64,000 bases of DNA from Gambelia wislizenii. Its lineage: Eukaryota > Chordata > Lepidosauria > Squamata > Crotaphytidae. A program made the position numbers and the translations under genes. Positions 1 through 10,977 of the stretch are shown piece by piece. Every line of letters starts with the position of its first letter. Position 1 is the stretch's first letter. Under the pieces are notes generated by a model. The model made no database searches, was not told where the DNA came from, and was given only the letters and a program-made list of their open reading frames with translations. The DNA is taken from assembly GCA_030847615.1 (NCBI GenBank), contig JAUMIR010000001.1:262011187-262075186 (forward strand). The letters run 5' to 3'.

Positions 1-317
1 GTTCTAGAAAGGCATCATCCAATTCCTCCATCTGACTTGGGGGTCTGTAGTAGCATTATTTGTATTTTGGGTGATATGCTGTACCTTTGCTTGCTATTTT
101 TTTAAGAAAAGTGAAAAAGAAGACAGAGAGAGAGAGATGGCCTCCCTATACTAGCAGTCCTGTTCTTTTTCCTTCTCTTGAATATCTGCTGACTAGAAAC
201 TTACTGATTGGCCAAGATAAAGTGCCAGAAGCTCCCACCCAACTCTGCAGATACCAGAACAATTGGCTACTGTTCCACCTGCTATTGAATGCCTCCATCC
301 TCCTCCCCAAGCCAAGT
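1..317. other. Non-coding stretch, no feature recognised
   Basis: No gene, repeat family or structural motif is recognised here. The single short open frame has low-complexity ends and no recognisable domain. Confidence 0.5.
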
Positions 318-592
318 TTTTTTTTAATTTATTAGTTATTTATACCCCACTCTTCAGCCACAAGGATATCAGAGCAGCTTACAATTTGTTTTAAGGAATA
401 GCAATTTACACATCTACACTGCATTGAGCAGTTTCCAATGTGTGTTAGCTAATTGCCCACAGAAGCCAGGTACTCATTTTACTGACCTACAAAAGGATGG
501 AAGGCTGAGTGAACCTTGGAGCCCTCTGGAATCAAACTTGTAACATGGTGACTTGCAGTACTGGAATTTAACCACTGCACCACCAGGGCTCC
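318..592 (-). mobile_element. tRNA-derived squamate SINE, near full length
   Basis: Read on the minus strand, the copy starts with GGAGCCCTGGTGG at 592, continues through a box-B-like promoter region and a conserved body, and ends in a T/A-rich tail at 318-340. Other copies lie at 33380-33622, 49845-49988 and 55374-55653, and a variant lies at 26453-26679. The tRNA-like head implies RNA polymerase III transcription. Such SINEs are non-autonomous and depend on a LINE for mobilisation. Clear target duplications were not found. Confidence 0.8.
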
Positions 593-664
593 AGCATAAG
601 TATACTGGAATAATTTTTTGCTCTGCCACTGTTATACTGGACCTTAGCCAAACCCCATTTGTTT

Positions 665-878
665 GCTGCCACACTGCAGAAATAATGCAGTTTGGCACCG
701 CTTTTACTATCATTGCTCCATCCTATGGAATCCTGGGATTTGTAGTTAGTTGTGGCACCAGAGCTCTCTGACAGACAAGGCTAACTATCTCACTAAACTA
801 CAAATCCCAGAGCTCCATAGCATTGCACCATGGCAGTTAAAGTAGTGTCAAACTGCATTATTTCTGTGTGGCAGCAGC
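665..878. mobile_element. Palindromic MITE, family A, copy 1
   Basis: The two halves are near-perfect inverted repeats. GCTGCCACACTGCAGAAAT at the left end mirrors the right end, and the phrase ACTACAAATCCCAG and its complement mark the inner arms. There is no coding capacity. The same family occurs at 2301-3463 (split) and 34330-34552. It resembles short hAT-type MITEs common in lizards, but the superfamily is inferred. Confidence 0.75.
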
Positions 879-2300
879 CATTCTTTAATAAGTCAGATCC
901 TGGGTGTCCATCACTACCACTGCCACCACCATGAGCAACAACCAGCAAAGATAAAATCTGTGGATTTAGAGTCTGCTTTCCCTTAACATAGTGCCTTCCA
1001 TATATGCATTTCATTGATCGCTCTTGTATTGTTCAGTGAAGGAGATAATTAAAAACCTAAAGTAGACCCACATTAAGGCATTACACTTGCAATTTTGAAA
1101 CTGTTCTGTCAATACTTACTATGCTGAAGTGGAGTACAGTTAGAGTGTCAAAGGTAAAGAGAAGTGAATTTCTTTTAAGAGGCAGCCCTTTACAACCACT
1201 GTTTATTAACAAATCTCTTCCCACATTTTCATAGACAACTCAAGGGCAATAGGACAGGGAGGATCTCAAAGTGGCAATTCACATGAGGGTGAAAGACATT
1301 TATCTTAATCATGCCTAATCAGGAAAAGCAGGACAAGCTAAGCTTATTCCACTTTACAATGTCCTGTTTGATGTGGTTCATCAGGGGAGGTAATTTAATT
1401 TTAAAGGATCAGGGGCTTGGTTAGATAAGCATGCCCTGAGGTATTTATTAAAAATCACAATCCAGGTGAAGGGAAGTTCCCCGCCTCTTGCTTAAAAGTC
1501 ATCTAGGTACCACCACAATTTGCTGTGTCCTCTCTTTCACACTTCTCTTCTTAATCACAAACTAAGTTAATTTTCATTTATTTAACTTCTCAGAGTTCTC
1601 TGCAAGATTTTGTTGGATTTAACAATCTGGATGTAGTGCTACTTTTTATGAGAAAGTTATGAGAAAATGCACACTGGGCTGGAAATGTCTCCCCATTTCT
1701 GAGGGACTTACAGGGTGTTTCTGAGAAATAAACTGGATATCAAACATTGGGCACATTATAAAATGCAAATAGATAAAATGTGCATATCCCACCCCACCCC
1801 CCAAAAAAACTATTCCATGTTTTCATTCCATGGAAAAAAGCTGCCTAATTTGGGTACATTGTACAAATAAATGCACAGATTAAGGGGGGGGGGGTGCATG
1901 AAAATACACAGATTTCAGTGCCTGAAGAAAACACCAAGTCTCGTCATCTGATATGAAACACAGGTGGGAAGAACATGTAGGTGAGGTTTGGAGAAACTCC
2001 ACAAAATGTAACAGGAGATATTTTCACACCCTTATTGTGTCTCTTATAGGGAACTCCCCCCCCCCATTTTGTTTAAGTCTCAACATGGTATTGTGCACTC
2101 CCCCTCCCCCTGATCTGACATAGAACCATAGCACTCATACAGTTTTGGTTCCAAGCTATAAGAACATAAGAAGAGCCCTGATGGGGCAGATCAAAGTCCA
2201 TATAATCCAGGTTCCTAATTGCCAACGTGGTCAAACAGATGCCAAAGGAGAGTCCACAATCAGGCCATAGCCCTCTCTTCTTGCCAGCCCTTAGCAACTA
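879..2300. other. Non-coding stretch, mostly single-copy looking
   Basis: No gene or recognisable repeat is seen. Homopolymer runs occur (G-run near 1887-1894, C-run near 2057). The sequence is AT-rich with stops in all frames. Confidence 0.5.
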
Positions 2301-3463
2301 GGGGCCTGTCTGCACTGCAGAAATATAGCAGTTTGACACCACTTTATCCACCATAGTTCTATCCTGTGGATTCCTGGTATTTGTAGTTTTGTGGGGCACC
2401 AGAATTCTGATAGAAAAGGCTAAATACCTCAAGGTTACATGCCCTTATATCCATCCTTTCTAATAGATTGGTGGTAATTCATAAATTGGCAATAATTGAC
2501 AATTCATGTAGGTTCACTGTAGACCAAGCATCCCCAGAAGGGTTCAACCAAAGGTCACCCAGAGACCGAACAAAGTTGTCTCAGAAATTCCCCAAAAACA
2601 GACATGTCCAGGATGAGATTAAACAAAGCCCCCTCAGACAGTAGTTAGGGTGGAATGTGCTAATTTCCGCTGGATGTACCTGGCAGGGAGTCATACTCCA
2701 AAGCAAACAAGTGAAAGAAACACTCATTATCCTGCAAAGGTCTTCTTTCACACCTCTGCCTACCCAACAATACAAGGTTGCCTCAGATCCATCAGTCTTA
2801 ATGTTTTAACCATTAACAACAATTAACAAAGCTGGAGCTTCCATTGTTTAACTCTGGGAAACTCATTCAAGCATTGTTCTATACTCAAAACATCCCTTAA
2901 AAGTATGGTATTGGGTATAAATATTACCCTCAAATCATAGCCATGTGAGCACAGTTTGTCCCACCTCATCACTCTGCCAGTCTGCTGTTTGATCCTCATA
3001 TTAAATAGCTGAGCCTTTCTCTGCTGCATGAATCTCTGTTTTCTGGACAGGTAACACATAGCCCATCATCCCCAGAATCTATTCCTTAATCCAAATACTT
3101 CCTCCTAATTCTTTGCTAGCCTTGTGTGGTTGCTTGAAGCATGAGTGAATGTGTGAGTGGACCCATTATTATTTTCCAATAAAAACAATTTTTATTTTAT
3201 TTTTGGCTTGGAGTCTTATCAGTTAATATTGGTATATACAGGTGTAAAGATCCTGTCAATTACCTGACTTCTTGCAGCCATACCTTTACTCTAATTAAAA
3301 TTCACCAATTTAATATCATAATTTGAGTGTTATGAGTGGGTTCCATGGACCCCACCCAATTCAGGTAACATCACCAAACTACAAATACCAGGGTTCCACA
3401 GGATAGAACTATGGTGGATAACGTGGTGTCAAACTGCCACATCTCTGCAGTGTAGACAGGCCC
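2301..3463. mobile_element. Palindromic MITE, family A, copy 2, split by an LTR
   Basis: The left arm (2301-2432) begins GGGGCCTGTCTGCACTGCAG and the right arm (3371-3463) ends CTGCAGTGTAGACAGGCCC, an inverted repeat. The arms join cleanly once the LTR at 2433-3370 is removed, restoring the expected centre of the family. The MITE therefore predates the LTR insertion. Confidence 0.8.
2433..3370 (+). mobile_element. Solo LTR, family L, copy 1
   Basis: This is one of four related LTRs in the window (others at 4574-6903, 11519-12429 and 29066-29974). It carries a TATA-like TATAAATA at 2916-2923, an AATAAA polyadenylation signal at 3178-3183, and the shared 3' end CAGGTAACA. The 5' end is slightly degraded relative to TGTTACCTG in the 29-kb copy. 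It lies inside a MITE, and TCA repeats at both junctions as a 3-4 bp target duplication. No internal retroviral or gypsy coding sequence is attached, so it is a solo LTR. The superfamily (gypsy or ERV) is not resolved. Confidence 0.8.
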
Positions 3464-4573
3464 TAGTTTTCAGAGACAGTTTAACTGTGCTCTGGAAGGT
3501 CCATATTGTCCCATGACTAATAGTAACTATTGATAGACTTGTTCTCTTCCACAAATTTCTTTAACTCCCTTTCCAGTTATCCAAGCTGGTGACTACCACC
3601 ACATCCTGAAGCAACAGATTCAATCAATTCATTAAGCACTGTGTGGGAAAAAAAAGATTTATTTATTTATTTATTTGGCCTGTTACAGTTAATGCCCTTT
3701 CCCTTGCTCCTACCAACTGTATCTTCACAATGAGGGGACATGTAGAATTGCCTTTCTAGCCAATTGCAAAAGATGAGCAAGATCATACAGGAGGAGACAA
3801 TCAAGGTATCCTGGCTTTAAACCAAGGATGGACTAGGTGTTGCTGAATTGTAGCTCCCAGCCTTCCTCACTACTGCTCATGCTGGCTAGAAGTGATGGGA
3901 GTTGCAATTCAACAATATCCAAAGGACTATACTTTGCCCACCCTGCCTGTAAACATTGAAAGTTTTCAAGCACCTTAAATTGCACATGTAAATAAACTAA
4001 CAGGTAGTAAGTATATTTATACTACAGAGTAATATATTTAGAATTTTCTGCTTGGAAGCTATAACATGTCACTGAATTTATAGCACTGGAGATTTCTAGC
4101 AGAGACTTCTTAGCACCTCTTTGTCAAACTATAAATCCCAGGATTCCACAGGGAGGGAACATTATATCAAAGTGCTACAAGGGTGTAGTAATAAGTTTAT
4201 TAATGACCACAAGCCATTCACATACAAAACAAGTGAGTACAACTAAAAAGTACAACATGGAATAAATAGCATATAGATCAATAATACTTTTAAACATTCA
4301 AAAAGATTAAAACACTTGGGTATAAACAAATGCTATGATTAGATAAGAACATCCCTAGAGCAATCAACTGCACAATCAGTGATAAATCTTGCCTGAATTC
4401 TCATTGCTTCCAGGGCAAAAAGAGAAACCTTGTGAGTTATACCATAGAGTTAGTGCCAGACAGGAGATAGAAAATCTTTTCTGGAACACAATTAGAGTGT
4501 AAGTAAGTCAGAATAGATCCCAAAATTTAGCTCTTGGATCTACATATAAGAACCAACAAACAAATAATGAGGT
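3464..4573. other. Non-coding stretch with small repeat fragments
   Basis: No gene is seen. It holds an ATTT/TTTA tandem at about 3657-3677, a short hAT-like MITE at 3830-3953, and a right-arm fragment of a palindromic MITE (phrase AAATCCCAGGATTCCACAGG) at about 4115-4185. Confidence 0.55.
3830..3953. mobile_element. Short palindromic hAT-like MITE
   Basis: The halves pair as inverted repeats around the centre: TGCTGAATTGTAGCTCCCA on the left, against TGGGAGTTGCAATTCAACA on the right. It ends TTTGCCCACCCTG, typical of small hAT MITEs. Fragments of the same family appear near 22222-22295 and 51565-51800. Confidence 0.6.
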
Positions 4574-4972
4574 TGTTAGTATGCCCTACCACCCCCTTCT
4601 CCACGGTATCTCATAACTGGAAATATGGGACACTTTTCAGAGTCAGGTTGGCTGAGGCAAACCAAAGGTCATTTGGAGGCCACAATAACCTGGGATGTGT
4701 CTAGAAATATAATGGTAAGAAAGTCCAAATTAGGATTATGCAGAGAGCCTCTTAGTAAACACAGTTGTTAAGGAGGTATATGCTGATTCTTTCTTCCAGC
4801 CCTGGCCTTTCAACAGTGATTCAATCAAGCAATTAAGTGACCATTCCTTAATATACTCCTATGGAATCTATACTCCCTCCTGCCCAACCTTGTGAGGTTG
4901 TTCCAAACCCATCAATTTCTATCTTCCAGCAATTAAAACAATCACTTGAGTCTTGGTTCTCTTTCTCTATAC

Positions 4973-6420
4973 CAGTGATGGGCAACCTTTTCAGCTTGGT
5001 GTGTCAAATGTCGCCAAAAAACTGAGCATAACTCGGGTGGTGTGTCACTTTGAGGAAAAAACATTATTTCATAATATTTATTGTTTAATCAACAATATTA
5101 TTAGTTGTTTATTAATAATTAATGAGTTGTCACAATTTAATCAAATTGTGAGTAATCAAAATGTACACTCATCCCTTCACATTCGTGGGGGTTAGGTTCT
5201 GAAGACCCCCGTGAATGTGAAAAATCCATGAAAAATAACAGCCCCCTGGCCTCCCAAAAGTGGCGACGGGGCCTTCTGACTCACGGGTTTACCTCACCCA
5301 CGAGTGAAGCAGGGAAAGATATAAAAGAATTGGACTTCCCTGCTGGAGGTAGAGGAAGGCTGGGGGGGCATAGTAGTGAGTGTGGGAGCAAGGCGGAGTT
5401 GGAGACGAGGAGGCAGCCTGAGTTAGCCATGGAGCAGAAGATGTGTTGCTGGCGAGCCTAGGAGCGATTACGCGGACAGCTCCTCAGCTCCTAGACCCTT
5501 GGCTTCTTCCCTTCACAGCACTTACTCGCCCTCCCCACAACGCCACATGCGCGCACACACGTGCATTCTCCCCCTTCCCTCTTTTGGCAGCTCCCCTGTG
5601 TGGAGCTATTTAGGAGGGCTCCATTGGAGAAGCTGCGTGTGGTGCCCGGGGCTCAAACAAGAGGCCCACCTGCCTGCCACCTTCCCAGGCCTTTCCGAGG
5701 TGGCTCTCCTCCGACCTGCCGCCTCCCCCGGCCTTTTTGAGGTTGCTCTGACGCTTTAAACCTCAGAGCCCCCTTGGGAAGGCCAGGGAGAGGCTGGGAG
5801 GCCACCCTCCTGCTCACCTGCCATCTTCCCCAGCCTCCCCAAGGTGGCTCTGTGGCTTCAAAGCCATGGAGTCCCCTCAGGAATTCTGGGTGGCCACCCT
5901 CCCGCTTGCCCGGCATTTCCCCCAGCCTCCCTTAGGTGGCTTTGTAGCTTCAAAGGCTGGGGAGAGGCCGGGCATCTACCCTCCCACTCACCCACCATCT
6001 TCCCCAGCCTTTCTGAGATGGCTCTGAGGCTTCGAAGCCACCTCGGGAAGGCCGGGGAGAGGCTGGGTGGCCACTCTTCCGCTTGCCCGCCGCGTTCCCC
6101 AACAGAGCCCCACCGCCGGCCACCTTCTCCGGCCTTTCCGAGGTGGCTCCTGGGAAGCATGACAGGCCTCAGGGGTGGTGGTGGCCAGCTGGGGGGAGGC
6201 TCCACCCCCCAGCCTCCCAAAAGTGGCAATCGAGGCTTCATAGCCCCACCTGCCACTTTCCTCCCCCCTCCCTAAAGTGAGGCTTTGAAGCCTGGATCAC
6301 CACTTTAGGGAGGGTGGTGAGGTTGAAGCGGGGGCAGGGGAGGAGGCCTATGGCCGTGTGTCAGCACAAATGGCTACGCGTGTCAGTGCTGACATGCTTG
6401 TCATAGGTTTGCCATCACTG
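4973..6420. mobile_element. Non-autonomous hAT transposon with perfect 8-bp target duplication
   Basis: The element begins CAGTGATGGGCAACC and ends with the inverse GGTTTGCCATCACTG. It is flanked on both sides by CTCTATAC (4965-4972 and 6421-6428), the 8-bp duplication expected of hAT transposases. It has no transposase reading frame. The interior from about 5170 is GC-rich and repetitive. The subterminal phrase TGTCAGTGCTGACA near the right end is typical of hAT MITEs in reptiles. Confidence 0.92.
5640..6300. repeat. GC-rich degenerate repeat block inside the hAT element
   Basis: The phrase GAGGTGGCTCT or variants recurs near 5698, 5841, 5936, 6016 and 6141 with unequal spacing, and GGGAAGGCCGGGGAGAGGCTGG-like phrases occur in both orientations. 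This explains the overlapping proline/glycine/arginine-rich open frames on both strands, which are not genes. Confidence 0.6.
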
Positions 6421-6985
6421 CTCTATACTGTGAGAAAGCCATCCAGACTGTCAGAACCAGAGTACCCCTTCAGAATATGAAAAATGGTATAAATATTAGA
6501 CCCCTAACAATAGTAAAATGTGCCACAGTGGATGAACCTGGCCACTCTCTTTCTCAGAGTGCCCCGGTTGGGAACCTTCTGTGCCACCCTCTCTACCCAT
6601 CTTTGCTGCACAGAACTCTTCTCTTCAGACTGGTAAGTATCACCCTATATTCCCAAATCTCTCTCTCTGTCTAATCTTTCTGTCTTACTCTGATATAGCC
6701 TTGTATGGTTCTTAAGCATGTGTTTTGTGTATGCTAGTTCACTTTTTTGTTATTGCAATAAAATACTTTATTTCATTTTAACTGGAATGCTCTCTACAGT
6801 GAGTACAGACCTTCTTTTGATCTAATAATTCCCCCAAATATTAAAGGAGATTTTGGCATCACGGGTGGGACTCTAAAGCGCCACCCCATCTCTTAGGGTA
6901 ACAAGACAAGGGTGTAAAAAGGGATGCAAAAACAGATTGACATGTTCTCTATTATCCTTTAAAATGGCTTCTGCCCTAATATTGG

Positions 6986-7205
6986 AGATTTTCAGACTAC
7001 ACTGTTATAGTGTTACTATTCCACTTTAATTGCTCTGGCTTCCTGCTGGGGAATTCTGGGGTTTTTAGTTTAGTGAGGCCCAAGAGCTCTCTGGCCGAGA
7101 GTTGTAAATGCCCCTCCCTAAATTGCAAATCCCAAGATTCAACAGGAGGCAGCCATAGCAAATAAAGTGGAATAGTAACACTATAACAGTGTTGTCTGAA
7201 AATCT
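6986..7205. mobile_element. Palindromic MITE with about 40-bp terminal inverted repeats
   Basis: The left end AGATTTTCAGACTACACTG and right end CAGTGTTGTCTGAAAATCT pair, and the pairing continues through ACTATTCCACTTTA and its complement. There is no coding capacity. Related to the palindromic MITEs at 23156-23408 and 20119-20290. Confidence 0.7.
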
Positions 7206-7532
7206 AGATTGTATCACCACAAGTGTTAGAGGCAGAAGTCTCCCATTCATTGGCCCATCCCTTAAAATGCAAAGGAGAGAAGACCTTGTGGAGTATGTGC
7301 AAACTGAGCATCACTCTTTATTTCTGCTCTGCCCACTCCTCCAGAATGACCCATCATTAATTCACTAATGTTATTTCAACAAGCTACACATGCTATCCAA
7401 TAGACATGGACAAATTTATCTATTCAGGTTTAAATATGCTTTTCTCCAATTCAGATATCTCTGTATGCATTTTTAAATTGGAGAACTACATCACAAAATT
7501 CAAAGAAATGTGAATTTCAATGAATAACTGTG

Positions 7533-7680
7533 GATTGGATGAATGTACTATATTGATGGATAAGTTATATGGAAGAAAAATGTATGAATGTAAGGTTTAT
7601 GGTACTGTATGATTATATGTTTGTGTATATGATTTAATCATAAAGGAAAACAATAATAATAAAAATTATAATTAAAAAAA
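7533..7680 (+). mobile_element. Severely 5'-truncated poly-A retroposon (L1-like) with 11-bp target duplication
   Basis: GAATAACTGTG occurs at 7522-7532 and again at 7681-7691. The 148 bp between end in an A-rich tail (ATAATAATAAAAATTATAATTAAAAAAA-type, 7650-7680) directly against the second copy. This is the signature of target-primed reverse transcription. The body resembles an L1-type 3' untranslated end, but the family call is inferred. Confidence 0.8.
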
Positions 7681-7720
7681 GAATAACTGTGTTTCAGCTC
7701 ACTTATTAGTTCAAAACTAT

Positions 7721-7830
7721 GAGATGAGGGCAAGTCACACACTCTTGGCCCTCAGAAAACCCTGTGATAGGTTCACCTTAGGGTCTCCATAAATCCGAAA
7801 TGACTCAAAGGCACACAACACACACACACA
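7721..7830 (+). mobile_element. SINE 3' fragment with Bov-B-like tail
   Basis: It carries GGCAAGTCACACACTCTTGG, a TTCACCTTAGGGTCTCCATAA segment and AAATGACTCAAAGGCACACA, followed by a CA repeat. This is the 3' half of the SINE family also seen at 7959-8126 and 18442-19553. Confidence 0.7.
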
Positions 7831-7958
7831 ATTATACATTAAAATATGAGCTAAACAAATTCCTCCTTCATCCTTTTCTGATAGCCATAATATAAATGTT
7901 ACCTCTGATTTTTACCACACTATAAATGTAGGATCCAAATGAATGCATGTTCAGTCTG

Positions 7959-8126
7959 AGCCAGTGTGGTGCAATGTTTTGAATGTTGGACTAGGACTCT
8001 AATAGACCAGGGTGTTTATCCCCACTCAGCCATGGAGACTCACGGGAAGACTTTGGTCAAGTCATACTCCCTTGACCTGAGATGAAGGCAATGGGAAATC
8101 CCCTCTGAACAAATCCTGCCAAGAAT
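7959..8126 (+). mobile_element. tRNA-derived SINE, 5' part
   Basis: It begins GAGCCAGTGTGGTGCAATG, followed by TTGGACTAGGACTCTAATAG and CACTCAGCCATGGAGACTCA, the order found in the interrupted copy at 18442. The 3' tail is missing. Confidence 0.7.
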
Positions 8127-8434
8127 ACAACAAGAACAATGCTTAATCTCGTTTTACTGATAATACCTCTTGCAACTGGCACTTCCAGTTTATACTATAC
8201 ACATTTGAGTTCTGCAGATGTCTTGAATGCAATGGAATTCAGTTCAAAATACTGGTACTTATCTTTAAAGATGTGCAACTCTCCCTGTATCAGTCTGCTC
8301 ACGACATTATCATGGTGGGGGAGGGGGCCTCTTTTCTTCTTCAGTTACCTTGGGTACTTTTGTGTCAGACAAGGGAGTGAAGTTTCTTGGTTGTGGCACC
8401 CTCATTTTGAAATAGCTTCCCCATGGAGTAGGAG

Positions 8435-8946
8435 GGCTGATCTACATGGGCTAGAATATTTTGTTGGCATATTCTGGCCACAGATCTGGCCCGTTTCTCC
8501 TCCATTGCTGGCATGAAAGAGGATGGAGTCCAGAGTACTATGCCGTCATGTCCCTGCAGCCGCCGTCACCACTGCCTGTGTCCCTCTCTGGATCCAGGCA
8601 GGAGGCCTGCAGCATGTGAGCAAGCCCCTCTGCATGTGATCACAATGGTCACCTGCTGCAAGCCTGCTTCCTGGATCTGGAGAGTGTGACATGGATAGCA
8701 GCTGCAGCGATGGGTCAGTGTGGTGGTAGGGCCTCCTGCAGTCCCATCTGTTTCTTCTGAAGAGAAACTTTTTTTTCCCTCCTGGTATTTTAATATAACA
8801 GTTTATTGGGCTTTATCCTGCCTTAGCCCCTCTTAGCCCCAGGCCTCATGAGGACTGCCCGGGGGGCAAAACAGGGCAAAAGCCCTGCATCTTCAGGACT
8901 GCAGGGCTCCAAGATGGGGGTAAACAACCCATCTAGACAAGGCCAG
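8435..8946 (+). mobile_element. TIR element, family M, copy 1
   Basis: The left end GGCTGATCTACATGGG and right end CCCATCTAGACAAGGCC form imperfect terminal inverted repeats. The body includes GGCAGGAGGCCTGCAGCATG, GTATTTTAATATAACA and GGACTGCAGGGCTCCAAGAT, shared with copies at 10978, 13498, 20540, 25973, 26383 and 30715. There is no coding capacity. Superfamily and target duplication are not resolved. Confidence 0.75.
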
Positions 8947-10149
8947 AGAATGAATCATACAACACAGTAGTTTCAGCCCTGGCTCTGCCCTCTTGTTTTC
9001 AGAGGCCTTATCATGGGCCAATTCAGTCTGTTTCATTGTATTTCCTCTTTCCACGATGAAGATATATTTCTGGTGTTTACATTAATATATAGAAATGCTA
9101 TCCATAAGAATGAAGGCAGGTTAAAAATGTGTCATTATATACATAAAAATAAATACATTGTTGATACCATCTTGTTTTTTTTCCCCTTGCTCTTTTACGG
9201 GCAATCTCAGCATTAATTGAATTTACTACAGGAAAGTAGCACTTTCAAAACTTGTTTGGGAACAAGGTGTAGCTGTGAGGAGACAGTAAATATGCAGCTT
9301 CTAATGGTTCTCTGTGAGACAAACACGCACCACAAAAATATTTACTAGTACCTTTGGGATGAGAAGAGCAGACAGGTATAAACTGTCACACTCTTAAAAA
9401 TAGATTTAATGAGATTGTTCTGAACCCCAGAGGGCAAAAGGATCCCCCCTCCCCACATTATTACAGATGTTCTTCTGGAGAAATAAACAAGCTCAACCCA
9501 AAGAAACAAAATTATCTTTCACACTTTCTGGCACTGTGCTGTGCCTCCTTGTCAGAAAGGAAAATAGGACAAGTGGATGAATGCTGAAGAACATTCCTTG
9601 ATACTATGGCTTTACTTTGAAGACACACAATGTGCTACAACTCAGAAACAGTGCAATGTTTTCATACTTTCTGTTTTGTCAAAGTTGTATTTTGTTCAGT
9701 TAAAAAAGAAAGTGATGTAATAACTAGAGAGAGATGCAAAGCTTTTCCAACTGTCTGGACATGGCAGGGACAGTCCAGATTAATCCTTTTCTGCTGTTTT
9801 TAAAATGTCCCCATTTCCTGCTCCTGCTCCCACTTCCCCCCCTTTCTCCTCAGCTTATTTCAATGGCTGCAAACCGAGTTGAAAGTGCAAAATGATTTGA
9901 AACAATCCAGCAGATGAGAGAGGGGAGGAGAGGGCAGAATCTTGCCTTTCCCAGTAGGCTCAAGCAAAAATCAACTGCTGCAGCTTTTCCTAGCTTGTAT
10001 GTTCTTCCTCATTTGCCATCTTCACTACACCATGACATTTCTTGGCCTCATGTGCCCTGGAATGTTTTCATCTCTGAAATGTTGGAAAGTATGGCAAAGT
10101 GAGTCAGCAAGCCTGAAGGAGTGTGTATTAGTTCACAAATGAAAGTTTG
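8947..10149. other. Non-coding stretch, single-copy looking
   Basis: No repeat family or gene is recognised. Composition is moderate and free of microsatellites, making it one of the longer repeat-poor intervals here. Confidence 0.5.
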
Positions 10150-10590
10150 GGGCAAACATGTCTGAAATACCACCTCTTCCCATACAGTCCTGCACGAAAG
10201 TTGAGATTACCGGCCTTGTTGTGCGTCACCACCTTGCTAGGCTAGGTTGATGTGTACACGCGACGGGGGGCTTTCTCTGTAGCAGGGCCCCAACCCTGGA
10301 ACTCCCTTATCTCCCTTATGAGGGAAATTAGATCAGTTACATATCTTCTGACCTTCTATCAGGCAGCTAAAAAAATTATTGTTTCTCATGGCCTTTGGAC
10401 TTTGTAACCATTTTAGCTTCTTTTACCTGCTTGGTTTTAAATTATTTTAAGGAGTATTTTTCACTGGATTTTTATTTATTTTTTACAAAAAAAGTTTTAA
10501 TATCTATGTATTGTTTTAAATGTTTTTATCTACTGTGCACTGCCTCAGTGGCCATGGCAGGTTGAGAGGTAATATATTACATGCCATAAA
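10150..10590 (+). mobile_element. L2-like LINE, 3' end fragment
   Basis: The tail of the LINE reading frame is recognisable as decayed translation: a segment reading like F-S-V-A-G-P-Q-P-W-N-S-L near 10270-10320, equivalent to the conserved C-terminal motif of L2 ORF2. It is followed by an AT-rich 3' region. Related fragments lie at 39630-39720 and 41385-41705. Confidence 0.6.
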
Positions 10591-10977
10591 CCAACCATTC
10601 AATGCATTGCAATCAGGCATCTGCTGCAGAGGCAATTGTTACAAGTTCTTCAAAGGGCTCTTCTTCAGAATATGATTTCATACAGGGTGCTTCTAGTAAC
10701 GATCACACAAGGGGAAGATGTTTATTGGAACACACTCATATTTGGATGAATCTATTCTACTTCAAGCACCAATTGAAGTTTCACCTTTCCTTTTGCTGTC
10801 TTACAACAATTGCTGTTGATTTCCTTTACTTCTTGTCTTTAATTAAAGTCTGCTTTCCATTCATTTGAATCCTGAACCAAATTGGGATGCTTCAAAGAGC
10901 TTTGAATCAAGGATGCCCCTTCTGATGCTGAACTGAAGTTTTGTCCAAAGTGCAAATTCAGAAAGAGACACAGGGAC
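10591..10977. other. Non-coding stretch, nothing recognised
   Basis: No gene or repeat family recognised. An 88-residue open frame at 10602-10868 lacks recognisable domains. Confidence 0.5.

Larger units (their letters stand above)
4574..6903 (+). mobile_element. Solo LTR, family L, copy 2, split by a hAT element
   Basis: The left part (4574-4972) begins TGTTAGTATGCCCTACCACC and the right part (6421-6903) ends AGGGTAACA, matching the termini of the family. The right part contains TATAAATA near 6489 and a CAATAAAA polyadenylation signal near 6757. It is the most diverged of the four copies. No matching target duplication is seen (AGGT left, AGAC right). It is interrupted by the hAT element at 4973-6420. 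Confidence 0.7.

Noticed and set aside
5844..6275. Overlapping 143- and 132-residue open frames on opposite strands
   Set aside because: They lie in the GC-rich repetitive interior of a hAT element and are low-complexity; no domain and both strands open at once.
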